Shown here: positions 22,790 through 35,134 of the stretch, in pieces
Position numbering within the stretch: position 1 is the stretch's first letter
Layout of the letters: each line of letters starts with the position of its first letter
NCBI RefSeq assembly: GCF_041734735.1
Contig: NC_134899.1
Coordinates: 3,321,149-3,385,148, forward strand
Direction: 5' to 3'
DNA from: Babylonia areolata
Taxonomy: Eukaryota; Mollusca; Gastropoda; Neogastropoda; Buccinidae
DNA: 64,000 bases
Notes under the pieces: model-generated
The model's database searches: none
Told to the model about the DNA's origin: nothing
Seen by the model: the letters and a program-made list of their open reading frames with translations, nothing else
Translations under genes and position numbers: made by a program

Positions 22790-23885
22790 TAGTTCACATT
22801 TCATTCCCAGGTAAAACTAAAACAAAGGTAAATTCACACTGTTAACAAAGGTAAATTTGTGGCATTAACATTTCATCATCAAGTAAACCTAGAACAAAGG
22901 TAGATTCATAATGTTAATAGTTGATCATCAAGTAAATCAAGAACAAAGGTAGATTCATAATGTTAACATTATGGAGTGGAGTGGAGTGATGGCCTAGAGG
23001 TAACATGTCTGCCTCGGAAGCGAGAGAATCTGAGTGCGCTGGTTCGAATCATGGCTCAGCCGCCAATATTTTCTCCCGAGGTCCCGTGTGCAGCATGCAC
23101 TTAGTGCACGTAAAAGAACCCACGGCAACAAAAGAGTTGTTCCTGGTAAAATTCTGTAGAAAAATCCACTTTGATAGGAAAAACAAATAAAACTGGATGC
23201 AGGAAAAAATACAAAAAAATGGGTGGCACTGTAGTGTAGCAGCCCGAATTTCACACAGAGAAATCTGTTGTGGCAAAAAGAGTAATACAAACACTTCATC
23301 ATCAAGTAAACCTAGAACAAAGGTAGAGTCATAATGTTAACAGTTCATCATCAAGTAAACCTAGAACAAAGGCAGATTCATAATGTTAACATTTCATCAT
23401 CAAGTAAACCTAAAACAAAGGCAGATTCATAATGTTAACATTTCATCATCATGTAAACCTAGAACAAAGGTAGACTTATAATGCTAACATTTCATCATCA
23501 AGTAAACCTAAAACAAAGGCAGATTCATAATGTTAACACTTCATCATCAAGTAAACCTAAAACAAAGGTAGATTCATAATGTTAACATTTCAATCATCAA
23601 GTAAACCTAGAACAAAGGTAGACTCATAATGTTGATAGTTCATCATCAAGTAAACCTAGAACAAAGGTAGACTTATAATGTTAACATTTCATCATCAAGT
23701 AAACCTAGAACAAAGGTAGACTCATAATGTTGACAGTTCATCATCAAGTAAACCTAGAACAAAGGTAGACTCATAATGTTGATAGTTCATCATCAAGTAA
23801 ACCTAGAACAAAGGTAGAGTCATAATGTTAACAGTTCATCATCAAGTAAACCTAGAACAAAGGTAGACTTATAATGCTAACAGTC
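22790..23885 (+). repeat. ~49-bp tandem repeat, second array
   Basis: Units of atttcatcatcaagtaaacc plus tagaacaaaggtagattcat, about 15 copies, broken by a SINE A insertion. Same layout as 21145-21745 but diverged. Confidence 0.85.
22974..23298 (+). mobile_element. SINE A with internal deletion
   Basis: Head tggagtgatggcctagaggt and B box tggttcgaatcatgg. The stretch between ttttctccc and cgaggtcccgtg is missing about 60 bp compared with 59679-60075. It is inserted in the 49-bp array, so it is younger than the array. Confidence 0.82.
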
Positions 23886-24063
23886 CTATTCACTGTGTCC
23901 AGGGCTTGGCATGGAAAGGTGGGACCCAATGCTCTCCTTCCGCCATTCAAACCTTCTCCAACTGACGTCAGGTACCCATTCACACTTGACTGAAGCGAGA
24001 ACAATTAGAGTAAAAGAGCCATTCCCAGGACACATCATGCTGAAATCATCAGACAAAAAAGAA
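23886..24063 (-). mobile_element. SINE D fragment
   Basis: ctattcactgtgtccagggc, cttccgccattcaaacc and caggtacccattcacactt match the D copies at 31315 and 40690. Confidence 0.6.
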
Positions 24064-24568
24064 AACAAGAGAGGCAAGGCCTTCAAGACTCACTTGTGAT
24101 AAATTAAATCCCCTAGCATTAATTACAGAGTAATTTCCCTTTTTTAGTATCTGCACCAAAACGTTTGCAAAATAAATAAAAATTCCATGCTTAGCAAAAG
24201 ATGTTCCTGTTTGAACAAAAAATGATAATAATGACTCCTCTTGTTGCTGTGTCAGAATATGAGGTCAAAGTGCTAAGTTTAGAGAATAAAAAAAATATAA
24301 ATATAACAGTAAATGCAGTTTGCATATAATTAGGCTTCTTTTTTTATTTTTTTGTGCCCATCCCAGAGGTGCAATATTGTTTTAAACAAGATGACTGGAA
24401 AGAACTGAATTTTTCCTATTTTTATGCCAAATTTGGTGTCAACTGACAAAGTATTTGCAGAGAAAATGTCAATGTTAAAGTTTACCACGGACACACAGAC
24501 ACACACACAACCGAACACCGGGTTAAAACATAGACTCACTCTGTTTACACAAGCGAGTCAAAAAAATG
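24064..24568 (+). repeat. Dispersed repeat F, copy 2
   Basis: Matches 2085-2630 almost base for base apart from the CA tract, which is short here. The right-end hairpin motif is kept with one change (cacaagcgagtc). Confidence 0.78.
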
Positions 24569-24572
24569 TAAG

Positions 24573-24658
24573 GGTGGTGCTGCACCATGGCACTGCACTC
24601 TCCGAGGGGAGATCAGCCCAAACTTCACAAAAAGTAACACAACACGATACACACACTC
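24573..24658 (+). mobile_element. SINE A 3' fragment
   Basis: gtggtgctgcaccatggcac...ctctccgaggggagatcagc...aaaaagtaacacaac matches the last 90 bp of SINE A. It lies 23 bp from exon 19's donor. Confidence 0.65.
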
Positions 24659-24681
24659 AAACAACAAGGGGCGCTACTCAC

Positions 24682-24755
24682 GGACTCGCTGGATGTCCCT
24701 CTCCACCTTTCTTTCAATATCTTTCTCTGTTCTACGCTGGAACAGAACGCGGACC
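24682..24755 (-). CDS. Exon 19: end of WWE domain
   Basis: 74 bp, phase 2 to phase 1. It encodes VRVLFQRRTEKDIERKVERD, the last WWE strand (family pattern Y/V-x-V-x-F) and a charged helix. Acceptor cctctgcag. The donor GTCC/gtgagt looks good, but reading on without splicing meets TAG at 24674-24676 three codons later, so this may also be the last exon. Confidence 0.75.
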
Positions 24756-27700
24756 CTGCAGAGGAACAAGAAAAGTTCAGTGTTGAGAAAAAACAACAGT
24801 ATTGTTGTCAAGACCTAAAAACACCTTTCCAAATCAACAATACTGAATAACTAGATATTTGTATTGCAAACACACCCCCCAAAAAAACCCAGTGTTTGCA
24901 TGTCTGTACAAATGTATGCATGTATGAATGTAGCTATGATAAGTGTGTACGTCTGTCAGCAACAAATATGCACAAGTTCCAATTTAATTCTGTTTTTCCC
25001 ATAAATACCTGCTGCGGTATTACACAACGTATGCAAAAAATCCAAAATATTTTGTTTGTTGTCGTTTATTTTTGCTGCCCCACCACCTGCACTGTTTCAG
25101 TGGCATTACTCCTGTGCCACTCATTCCCAGTCCCCCATACAGCCACACCCAGGTTCGTCTGTTGCAGAACCGGTGCCAGCACTCCACAGGGAACTACTGA
25201 TGTTAGGTCGCCAGGAGGCCTCACACCAGAGGAGACCCTGCACTGCTGCTGAGTCATTTTGGTGATGTTTGGTGGTGCCTGCTCTGATTTAATGTACTTA
25301 GGGCACAACCTACTAAGACCCCTGCTGGCGACAATAATGGCTTAGTTGCGGAACCAGACTGTGTGAGTATCTTCCCCAGTGTGGAGACAACCACCACATC
25401 CCACCAGCAGCAGTCCCCCATGAATCCGCCGACACTGACGACCTTGATAAGAAGTGAAGGGGTATCAAAACTGAGGTCATCATGAGAGCAGGGCATGAAA
25501 GGCCACTTGATTTTTTTTTTTTTTTTTTGGAAGTGTTTCCTATAGCATCAAGACACTACTGTCATCAGCACATACATCCTTCCCATGCCCTCACCCCCCT
25601 ACCCCCTCCACCCCACACCCCTACTTGTTGACAGCAGTGAAGGGCTTGAAAGGTGTTTGAATACATTAAGACGTCAAACTCATGTTGAATACATTAAGAC
25701 GTCAAACACATGTTGAATATATTAAGACGTCAAACTCATGTTGAATACATTAAGACGTCAAACTCATGTTGCACACTCACTGCCTGTCCCCGTGCCAGAA
25801 GACACAAGTTCCATTCTTCCTGCGCTGGTACTCTGCCTCCATGCGTGACATCAGGTCCTTGGGGTACAGACGCCAGAGGCCCCAGTTGTCTCGCCACTGC
25901 CACACCGGAATTTTATCTCCCTCGTCCTCCTCCTCTTCCTCTGTGACACAATGTATGACAGTCAGTGATGTCCTCTGTGACACAATGTATGACAGTCAGT
26001 GATGTCCTCTGTGACACAATGTATGACAGTCAGTGATGTCCTCTGTGACACAATGTATGACAGTCACTGATGTCCTCTGTGACACAATGTATGACAGTCA
26101 GTGATGTCCTCCTCTGTGACACAATGTATGACAGTCAGTGATGTCCTCTGTGACACAGTGTATGACAGTCAGTGATGTCCTCTGTGACACAATGTATGAC
26201 AGTCAGTGATGTCCTCTGTGACACAATGTATGACAGTCAGTGATGTCCTCCTCTGTGACACAATGTTTGACAGTCAGTGATGCTCATCTCTGTGACACAG
26301 TGTATGACAGTCACTGATGTTCATCTCTGTGACACAATGTATGACAGTCACTGATGTCCTCTGTGACACAATGTATGACAGTCAGTGATGTCCTCTGTGA
26401 CACAATGCATGACAGTCACTGATGTCCTCTGTGACACAATGTATGACAGTCACTGATGTCCTCTGTGACACAATGTATGACAGTCAGTGATGTCCTCTGT
26501 GACACAATGTATGACAGTCAGTGATGTCCTCTGTGACACAATGTATGACAGTCACTGATGTTCATCTCTGTGACACAATGTATGACAGTCACTGATGTCC
26601 TCTGTGACACAATGTATGACAGTCAGTGATGTCCTCTGTGACACAATGTATGACAGTCACTGATGTCCTCTGTGACACAATGTATGACAGTCACTGATGT
26701 CCTCTGTGACACAATGTATGACAGTCACTGATGTCCTCCTCTGTGACACAATGTATGACAGTCAGTGATGTCCTCTGTGACACAATGTATGACAGTCAGT
26801 GATGTCCTCTGTGACACAGTGTATGACAGTCAGTGATGTTCATCTCTGTGACACAATGTATGACAGTCAGTGATGTCCTCTGTGACACAATGTATGACAG
26901 TCAGTGATGTCCTCCTCTGTGACACAATGTATGACAGTCAGTGATGTCCTCTGTGACACAATGTATGACAGTCACTGATGTCCTCTGTGACACAATGTAT
27001 GACAGTCAGTGATGTCCTCTGTGACACAATGTATGACAGTCAGTGATGTCCTCTGTGACACAATGTATGACAGTCACTGATGTTCATCTCTGTGACACAA
27101 TGTATGACAGTCACTGATGTCCTCTGTGACACAGTGTATGACAGTCAGTGATGTCCTCTGTGACACAATGTATGACAGTCAGTGATGTCCTCTGTGACAC
27201 AATGTATGACAGTCACTGATGTTCATCTCTGTGACACAATGTATGACAGTCAGTGATGTCCTCTGTGACACAATGTATGACAGTCAGTGATGTCCTCTGT
27301 GACACAATGTATGACAGTCAGTGATGTCCTCTGTGACACAGTGTATGACAGTCAGTGATGTCCTCTGTGACACAATGTATGACAGTCACTGATGTTCATC
27401 TCTGTGACACAATGTATGACAGTCAGTGATGTCCTCTGTGACACAATGTATGACAGTCAGTGATGTCCTCTGTGACACAATGTATGACAGTCACTGATGT
27501 CCTCTGTGACACAATGTATGACAGTCACTGATGTTCATCTCTGTGACACAATGTATGACAGTCAGTGATGTCCTCCTCTGTGACACAATGTATGACAGTC
27601 AGTGATGTCCTCTGTGACACAATGTATGACAGTCAGTGATGTCCTCTGTGACACAATGTATGACAGTCACTGATGTCCTCTGTGACACAATGTATGACAG

Positions 27701-30700
27701 TCAGTGATGTCCTCTGCGATACAATGTATAACAGTCAGTGATGTCCTCTGTGACACAATGTATGACAGTCAGTGATGTCCTCCTCTGTGACACAATGTAT
27801 GACAGTCACTGATGTCCTCTGTGACACAGTGTATGACAGTCAGTGATGTCCTCTGTGACACAATGTATGACAGTCACTGATGTCCTCTGTGACACAATGT
27901 ATGACAGTCACTGATGTCCTCTGCGATACAATGTATGACAGTCAGTGATGTCCTCTGTGACACAATGTATGACAGTCAGTGATGTCCTCCTCTGTGACAC
28001 AATGTATGACAGTCAGTGATGTCCTCTGTGACACAGTGTATGACAGTCAGTGATGTCCTCTGTGACACAATGTATGACAGTCAGTGATTTCCTCTGTGAC
28101 ACAATGTATGACAGTCAGTGATGTCCTCTGTGACACAATGTATGACAGTCAGTGATGTCCTCTGTGACACAATGTATGACAGTCAGTGATGTCCTCCTCT
28201 GTGACACAATGTATGACAGTCAGTGATGTCCTCCTCTGTGACACAATGTATGACAGTCAGTGATGTCCTCTGTGACACAATGTATGACAGTCAGTGATGT
28301 CCTCCTCTGTGACACAATGTATGACAGTCACTGATGTCCTCTGTGACACAATGTATGACAGTCAGTGATGTCCTCCTCTGTGACACAATGTATGACAGTC
28401 AGTGATGTCCTCTGTGACACAATGTATGACAGTCAGTGATGTCCTCTGTGACACAATGTATGACAGTCAGTGATGTCCTCTGCGATACAATGTATGACAG
28501 TCAGTGATACCTGACCATGACCATCAGAACAGCAGAGGAGGCCACTGCCGCAATGAGCTCCACAATGAAGAAGGCATATGATACAAATATTTTTTTAAAA
28601 AAAAGACTTGTGTGTGCATATCATGCCATTAGTATTTGCTGTAGTTTACAGTCAACGAAATACCCATTGCAAATAAACAAACAAACAAAAAAACTTGGAA
28701 AAATGGGAGGTAGGAGGACCCCCCACGCCCACCCCAAAAAGCAACAACAGCAACAAATCAAAGGCTGCTCTATGGGACATTAAATTTGGTAAAATAATAT
28801 GTAATGCCTGACCACAAGTTTCATTTTTCACTTTCAGTTTCAAGGAGACATCAAAATGCGCAGACTGATTTACACATGCTACACCACATAAACTGGGAAA
28901 AAAAAAAGGAAAGGAAAAAGAAGAAGAAGAAAAAAAAGAGGTGCACATGTCTGACCCGTGCAGAAACCCCAATACACTGTCAGCGCCTTGAAGGCCTGTC
29001 CTAGGTTTGGGTAAAATATTATAAAAAAAGGAAAACAATAAAAAAAAAAAAAAATTCCTAAAAAACTGAAATGGTTTAACAAAACAAACAGTAAGTAAAT
29101 GCATAATGCAACACTTACACACACACACACACAAATTTTGTTCACCATTCTAAATTTCTATTTCTTGTTGCATTTGTAATTGTATACAGTTCAAGCCAGT
29201 TCCCACACACATAAACACATACACTGCATGCATTTTTTTCTCATCTAAAACCACCTGAGAGAACAGACTATTGAATTGATGACCAACAAGCACACACACA
29301 CACACACACACACAAGACGTGTACTAAGAAACAGTTGCAAAGACAACAAAGACAAATATGAATCAAGGTGTATAAAGATTAGCACATGTCAACTTGTCTT
29401 GTCAAAAAGAATCAAGCTGGAAGTTCAACAGGTCTTTTATCACCTGGCTGAGTCTGACGGATTGTCTCTTTGTCGTGTCTTTTGCTCCCAATGTCCTGTT
29501 CAAATGGGTCACTGGAAAAGAAAGAAAAAAAGGATTACCAAAACAAAAGCTGAAAGAATGCTTTCCAAAATGCCTTTACCACTAAAAACAACCAAAGAGC
29601 ACAATAAAGTTACAAAGTCTGCCATTCTTTTACTTTCTGGAAACATACTTTAACTCTCTCCATACGAACGGCGAAAGAGACGACGTTAACAGCATTTCAC
29701 CCCAATTACCATCATCAAAATATTGCAAGCGGAAGGCTCTTATACTGAAGAGGTGAATGTTGACAAAGAATACCACAGTTCTGACGACGGAAGCTAAAGG
29801 TTGGGTCATTCAGACACCCACTGGACATCCGAGGGGTCTGTGTAGAGGAGAAGAGAGGGCTGGCCGTACTGAGTGAGTTAAACAGAATGCAGGGAATGTT
29901 GCCGTCAATGAAAACCAATGACACATTCAGAGTGTTCTTGACTCAAACATTTTCAGTGGTTTCTCACCACCTCCCTCAGCCAAACTGCTGCAGGAAAGTG
30001 TTGGACAGGACAGGTGTGAGTGAACTCAGTTCATTGCTACAGGAAAGTGTTGGACAGGACAGGTGTGAGTGAACTCAGTTCATTGCTACAGGAAAGTGTT
30101 GGACAGGACAGGTGTGAGTGAACTCAGTTCATTGCTACAGGAAAGTGTTGGACACGACAGGTGTGAGTGAACTCAGTTCATTGCTACAGGAAAGTGTTGG
30201 ACAGGACAGGTGTGAGTGAACTCAGTTCATTGCTACAGGAAAGTGTTGGACAGGTGTGAGTGAACTCAGTTCATTGCTACAGGAAAGGCAGGACAGGTGT
30301 GAGTGAACTCAGTTCATTGCTACAGGAAAGTGTTGGGCAGGACAGGTGTGAGTGAACTCAGTTTGCTGCTGCATTGATGGAGTCTGGCCACAGGCACCCA
30401 ACCATTGTGTTATAAAAGAATACCATTAAATGCTTCAATGCAAGGGAAAAAAATGAAGGGAGTTCAAGGCTGTTGTATACTAGCTGTGTGGATGAATGTG
30501 AATGATTAGTATGTTTTGCTGCTTTATTTATTTAGTCTTTTTTTTTTTAACAAACAAGACTTAGTGGTAATATCATCATTTCATTATAATGATCATTGCA
30601 ATAATCATTACCTGAACGCACATCTGACTCTTTATCATCATCATCATTACTATCATAATCATTATCTTATTATTACCTTAACTCAGATTTAGCGCTCTAT

Positions 30701-31878
30701 AGATACCAGTGTCATTATTTTCATTGTTACTGATATTATCAGTATTACTAATATTTGATGGGCACAACAGTTTGGTGGTTTTCAGTCTGAAGGTCCTCCG
30801 TTTCTGATCTCCCAGGTCAACAGATGTGCAGGCCTGCTAGTGCCTAAATCCCATTCGTGTGTACACACACACAGAAGATCAAATACGCACATTAAAGATC
30901 CTGTAATCCATGTCAGTGTTCGATGGGCTATGGAAACCGGAACAGACCTGGCATGCGCCCCCATCCCATGAAAACGGAGGATGAGTGCCTGCATGGCAGG
31001 TGTAAAAACGGTCATACATGTAAAAAGCCCACTTGAGTATGTAAGTGAATGTGGGAGTCGCAGCACACGAACAAAACAAAACAAATTCAATATTATTACT
31101 ACTGTTATCACCATAATTATAATCATCATTATCATTATCATCACCTGAACTCAACAGCACTGACAGGGCAGGCTTGAATGACTCCGTTTTTCCAGCGAAC
31201 CTGTTGTGCACAAACCAAGCAGTTTAAAAGTCACAACTCTGACCTTGAACCAAGCTAATACACACTGCTGAATGAGTGACAGCTTTGAAAGGTTAAAGGT
31301 AAAGGTTAAAGGTCTGACAGCCTTTTAAGGCCATTGGGGCAGTGATTTGATTCTCTGCTCTCTCCTTCCGCCGTCTCAACCTTCCCCAGCCACAGTCAGG
31401 CACCCATCACACCTGGGAAATTCAGAGTAACATCCGATTTCCAGTCACAGCGCCATGCTGAAACAGGTCCTCAATCTCTGTTCACTGGTGAACACCGGAT
31501 CACAAGTACAAGGTCTAACCACATCTGCCTGGCACCTCCCTAGATTAAAAAAAAACATGCTTGTTTAATTAGTTATCGCCAATGCTTGTTTAATTAGTTA
31601 TCACCATCAGCACATAGCAAATGCACAAATGAAAAAAAAGAGAAGATATGTTTAACCATTATCATCATCTGCATCTCATACATGATGACACACAAAAAAA
31701 GTTCAAACAAACATAATCACCAGGTCTTATCACCGAATGTAGAAAATATTGCCTTGCCTTGCCTTGTATTGTATTGTACTGTATTATAGTAGTGTTAGTC
31801 TTTGTGAAAACAGATTTCTGTGTGGTAAATTCAAGCCATTCTCCCCAAGAGCACATTGCTGTGGTGCAGCATCACACT

Positions 31879-31923
<45 letters not shown>

Positions 31924-34900
31924 TTGTTATTGAAACATTTCATTTGTCTTGCTTGTGAATCTTGATTATAGTGTCCAGTGTTGTACATTTTTGTAGATAA
32001 AATAAAACAAGAGAGGCAAGGCCTTCAAGACTCACTTGTGGTACATACTGAAAGAAAAGAAAAGAAAAATAAAGATAAAAAAAATTAGAAAAAAAGAAGT
32101 TAAAATGTGTTCTGTATTTTATTAAAAGCTTTGAATTATATATAAAAAAAAGCATAAAAGAAGATTTGAACCAATCATGTTGGAGTCAAGAGTAAGAAGG
32201 CTCACTCACAGTGCTAATGTACATCTACCAATGACAAAACAAAATAAACATCATAGCATGTGTTTTTGTGTGATAAATCAATTATGGTATTCAAGATGAT
32301 AATGCTGTTTAAAGCATATTATTTTGGTATATCTCTGGCATTTGAGAAATTCTTTTCAGTTCATGGTAAAGGAGACATTGCCATCACCTCAAGCACACCG
32401 CACATGTAGCTGTTTTCTCCAAATCTGCATAGATCTGTGTTCAACAGGCTTCGTTACACTTGGAAACTACAACAGTCCATTCAATTGATCTTTTTTTTTT
32501 AATGTTCATCAGTTAATTCATTGTCACCGTATCATGTGCTCTTTCCAAAACATGTATTTCTTTTCTTTTAAATGTGAACAAGAAAAGAATGAGGTCATGC
32601 CGTCTTCAAACTCAACCATTCTCTGAATCCAGATCCCCAATGAAATAAACTGTTGATGATCCAGAAATACAGCTTAATCCAGAAGACTTACAACATATTA
32701 TTGGAATGACTGAAGATTTTTGCCCCACTCTCTTCAATCCAAATTTGATATTGGCTGACAAAGTATTTCCAGAGAAAATGACAATGTTATAGTTTACCAC
32801 AGACCCACAGACACACACACACACACACAACTGAATACCAGGTTATTACATAGACTCACATTTTCTACACAAGTGAGTCAATATAATAATATCATTTTTT
32901 TAAAGCGAATCATAAAAGCCCATGATACAAAGGCTGACTGACTTCACCTTCAACTGTTTTCCATCACTGGACACTCTGATGATGACCCCAAGGTCTCCAC
33001 TGTACCTTGTCTGGGGTTCCTTCCAGTTGGGCCCTGTTTGGTAAAAACAAAAAACCCAAACAAACAAAAACCAAACTTATTTTCCAACAGGAACTAAAAA
33101 TAGACTGAGGAGCAACAAACTAAAGGACTGGCCCCTTCACACACCACAACCTACACAGAACCGAACCCAAGCTCTGAACAACTTCACCCAAAGCCACAAA
33201 AGTTGTCCCTGGCAAAATTCTGAAGGAAAGATCACATTGATAGGAAGTCAAATACACCTGCTGTCAGTGGGGAAAAAACAGGGTGGCATGCACTGTGGAG
33301 ACATGCTCTACAATGAGGAGAGCGGCTCCAATTTTACATGGAGAAATCTATTGTGACCAAAAAAAAAAGTAACGTGATACAATATAATACAATACAACAC
33401 AATACAGTACAGTACAATACAATACAGTACAACACAATACAGTACAACACAATACAGTACAACACAATACAATACAGTACAACACAATACAATACAATAC
33501 AACACAATACAGTTCAACACAATACAGTACAACACAGCACAGTACAACACAATACAATACAGTACAACACAATACAATAAAGTACAGTACAACACAATAC
33601 AATACAGTACAACACAATACAATACAATACAGTACAACACAATACAATACAGTACAACACAATACAATACAGTACAACACAATACAATACAATACAGTAC
33701 AATACAATACAGTACAACACAATACAATACAATACAGTACAACATAATACAATACAATACAATACAGTACAGTACAACACAATACAATACAGTACAACAC
33801 AATACAATACAATACAGTACAACATAATACAATACAATACAATACAGTACAGTACAACACAATACAATACAATACAATACAGTACAGTACAACACAATAC
33901 AGCACAGTACAGTACAGTGAATACAGTACAGTACAACACAATACAGTACAACAATACAATACAATACAACACAATACAGTACAATACAACGCAGTACAAT
34001 ACAGTACAATACAATACAGTACAACACAATACAGTACAGTACAATACAGTACATACAGTACAACACAATACAGTACAATACAACGCAGTACAATACAGTA
34101 CAATACAATACAGTACAACAATACAATACAGTACAATACAATGCAGTACAATACAGTACAACACAATACAGTACAATACAATACAGTACAATACAGTACA
34201 GTACAACACAATACAGTACAACACAATACAATACAGTACAGTACAACACAATACAGTACAATACAATACAGTACAATACAATACAGTACAACACAATACA
34301 GTACAACACAATGCAGTACAATACAATACAGTACAATACAATACAGTACAATACAATACAGTACAATACAATACAGTACAACACAATACAGTACAATACA
34401 ATACAGTACAACACAATACAGTACAACACAATACAGTACAATACAATACAGTACAACACAATACAGTACAACACAATGCAGTACAATACAATACAGTACA
34501 ATACAATACAGTACAATACAATACAGTACAATACAATACAGTACAACACAATACAGTACAATACAATACAGTACAACACAATACAGTACAATACAATACA
34601 GTACAAAACAATACAGTACAATACAATACAGTACAATACAATACAGTACAATACAATACAGTACAACACAATACAGTACAGTACAACAATACAATACAAT
34701 GCAATACAATACAATACTCAAATCTTTCTTACTGGAACTAACCATCAAGTCCTATACCCAGAACAAAAAACAAAACAAACTTGACAAAGCTGTGTAGACT
34801 ACAACCATACTTTGTCCAAAGTGGGTCAGAAAATTTTAACAACACCTGTCAAATGAAAAAGAAAGAAAGAAAAAAAGACAAAACGAAAAAGATGAACTGA

Positions 34901-35081
34901 TTGCTATTGATCTTACAACAAACAGATCAAGAAAGATGATGTTTTGAAGATGAACCTTTGTGGGTGGTGCACCTTGTGTTCTGTCCACAAAGTCACATGC
35001 TTTTGTATTATCAATCTGTAAGTGTGAATGCATGTAGATGTGTGCACACACACATATATTTCATTCATATTCACACACACA

Positions 35082-35134
<53 letters not shown>

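Noticed and set aside
25941-28509. CRISPR-like array of regular repeats
   Set aside because: Units are directly tandem with no unique spacers, in a eukaryotic intron.
28517-28570. Possible hydrophobic exon with donor at the right edge of the 34-bp array
   Set aside because: On minus it reads IVELIAAVASSAVLMVMV before a gt donor, but adding it breaks the phase between exons 17 and 18, which join perfectly without it.
33308-34797. Open frames of 157-468 codons on both strands
   Set aside because: They come entirely from the ATACA pentanucleotide array, which has no stop in several frames. Composition is only Tyr/Cys/Ile/Val/Leu or Asn/Thr/Gln/Tyr/Val repeats.
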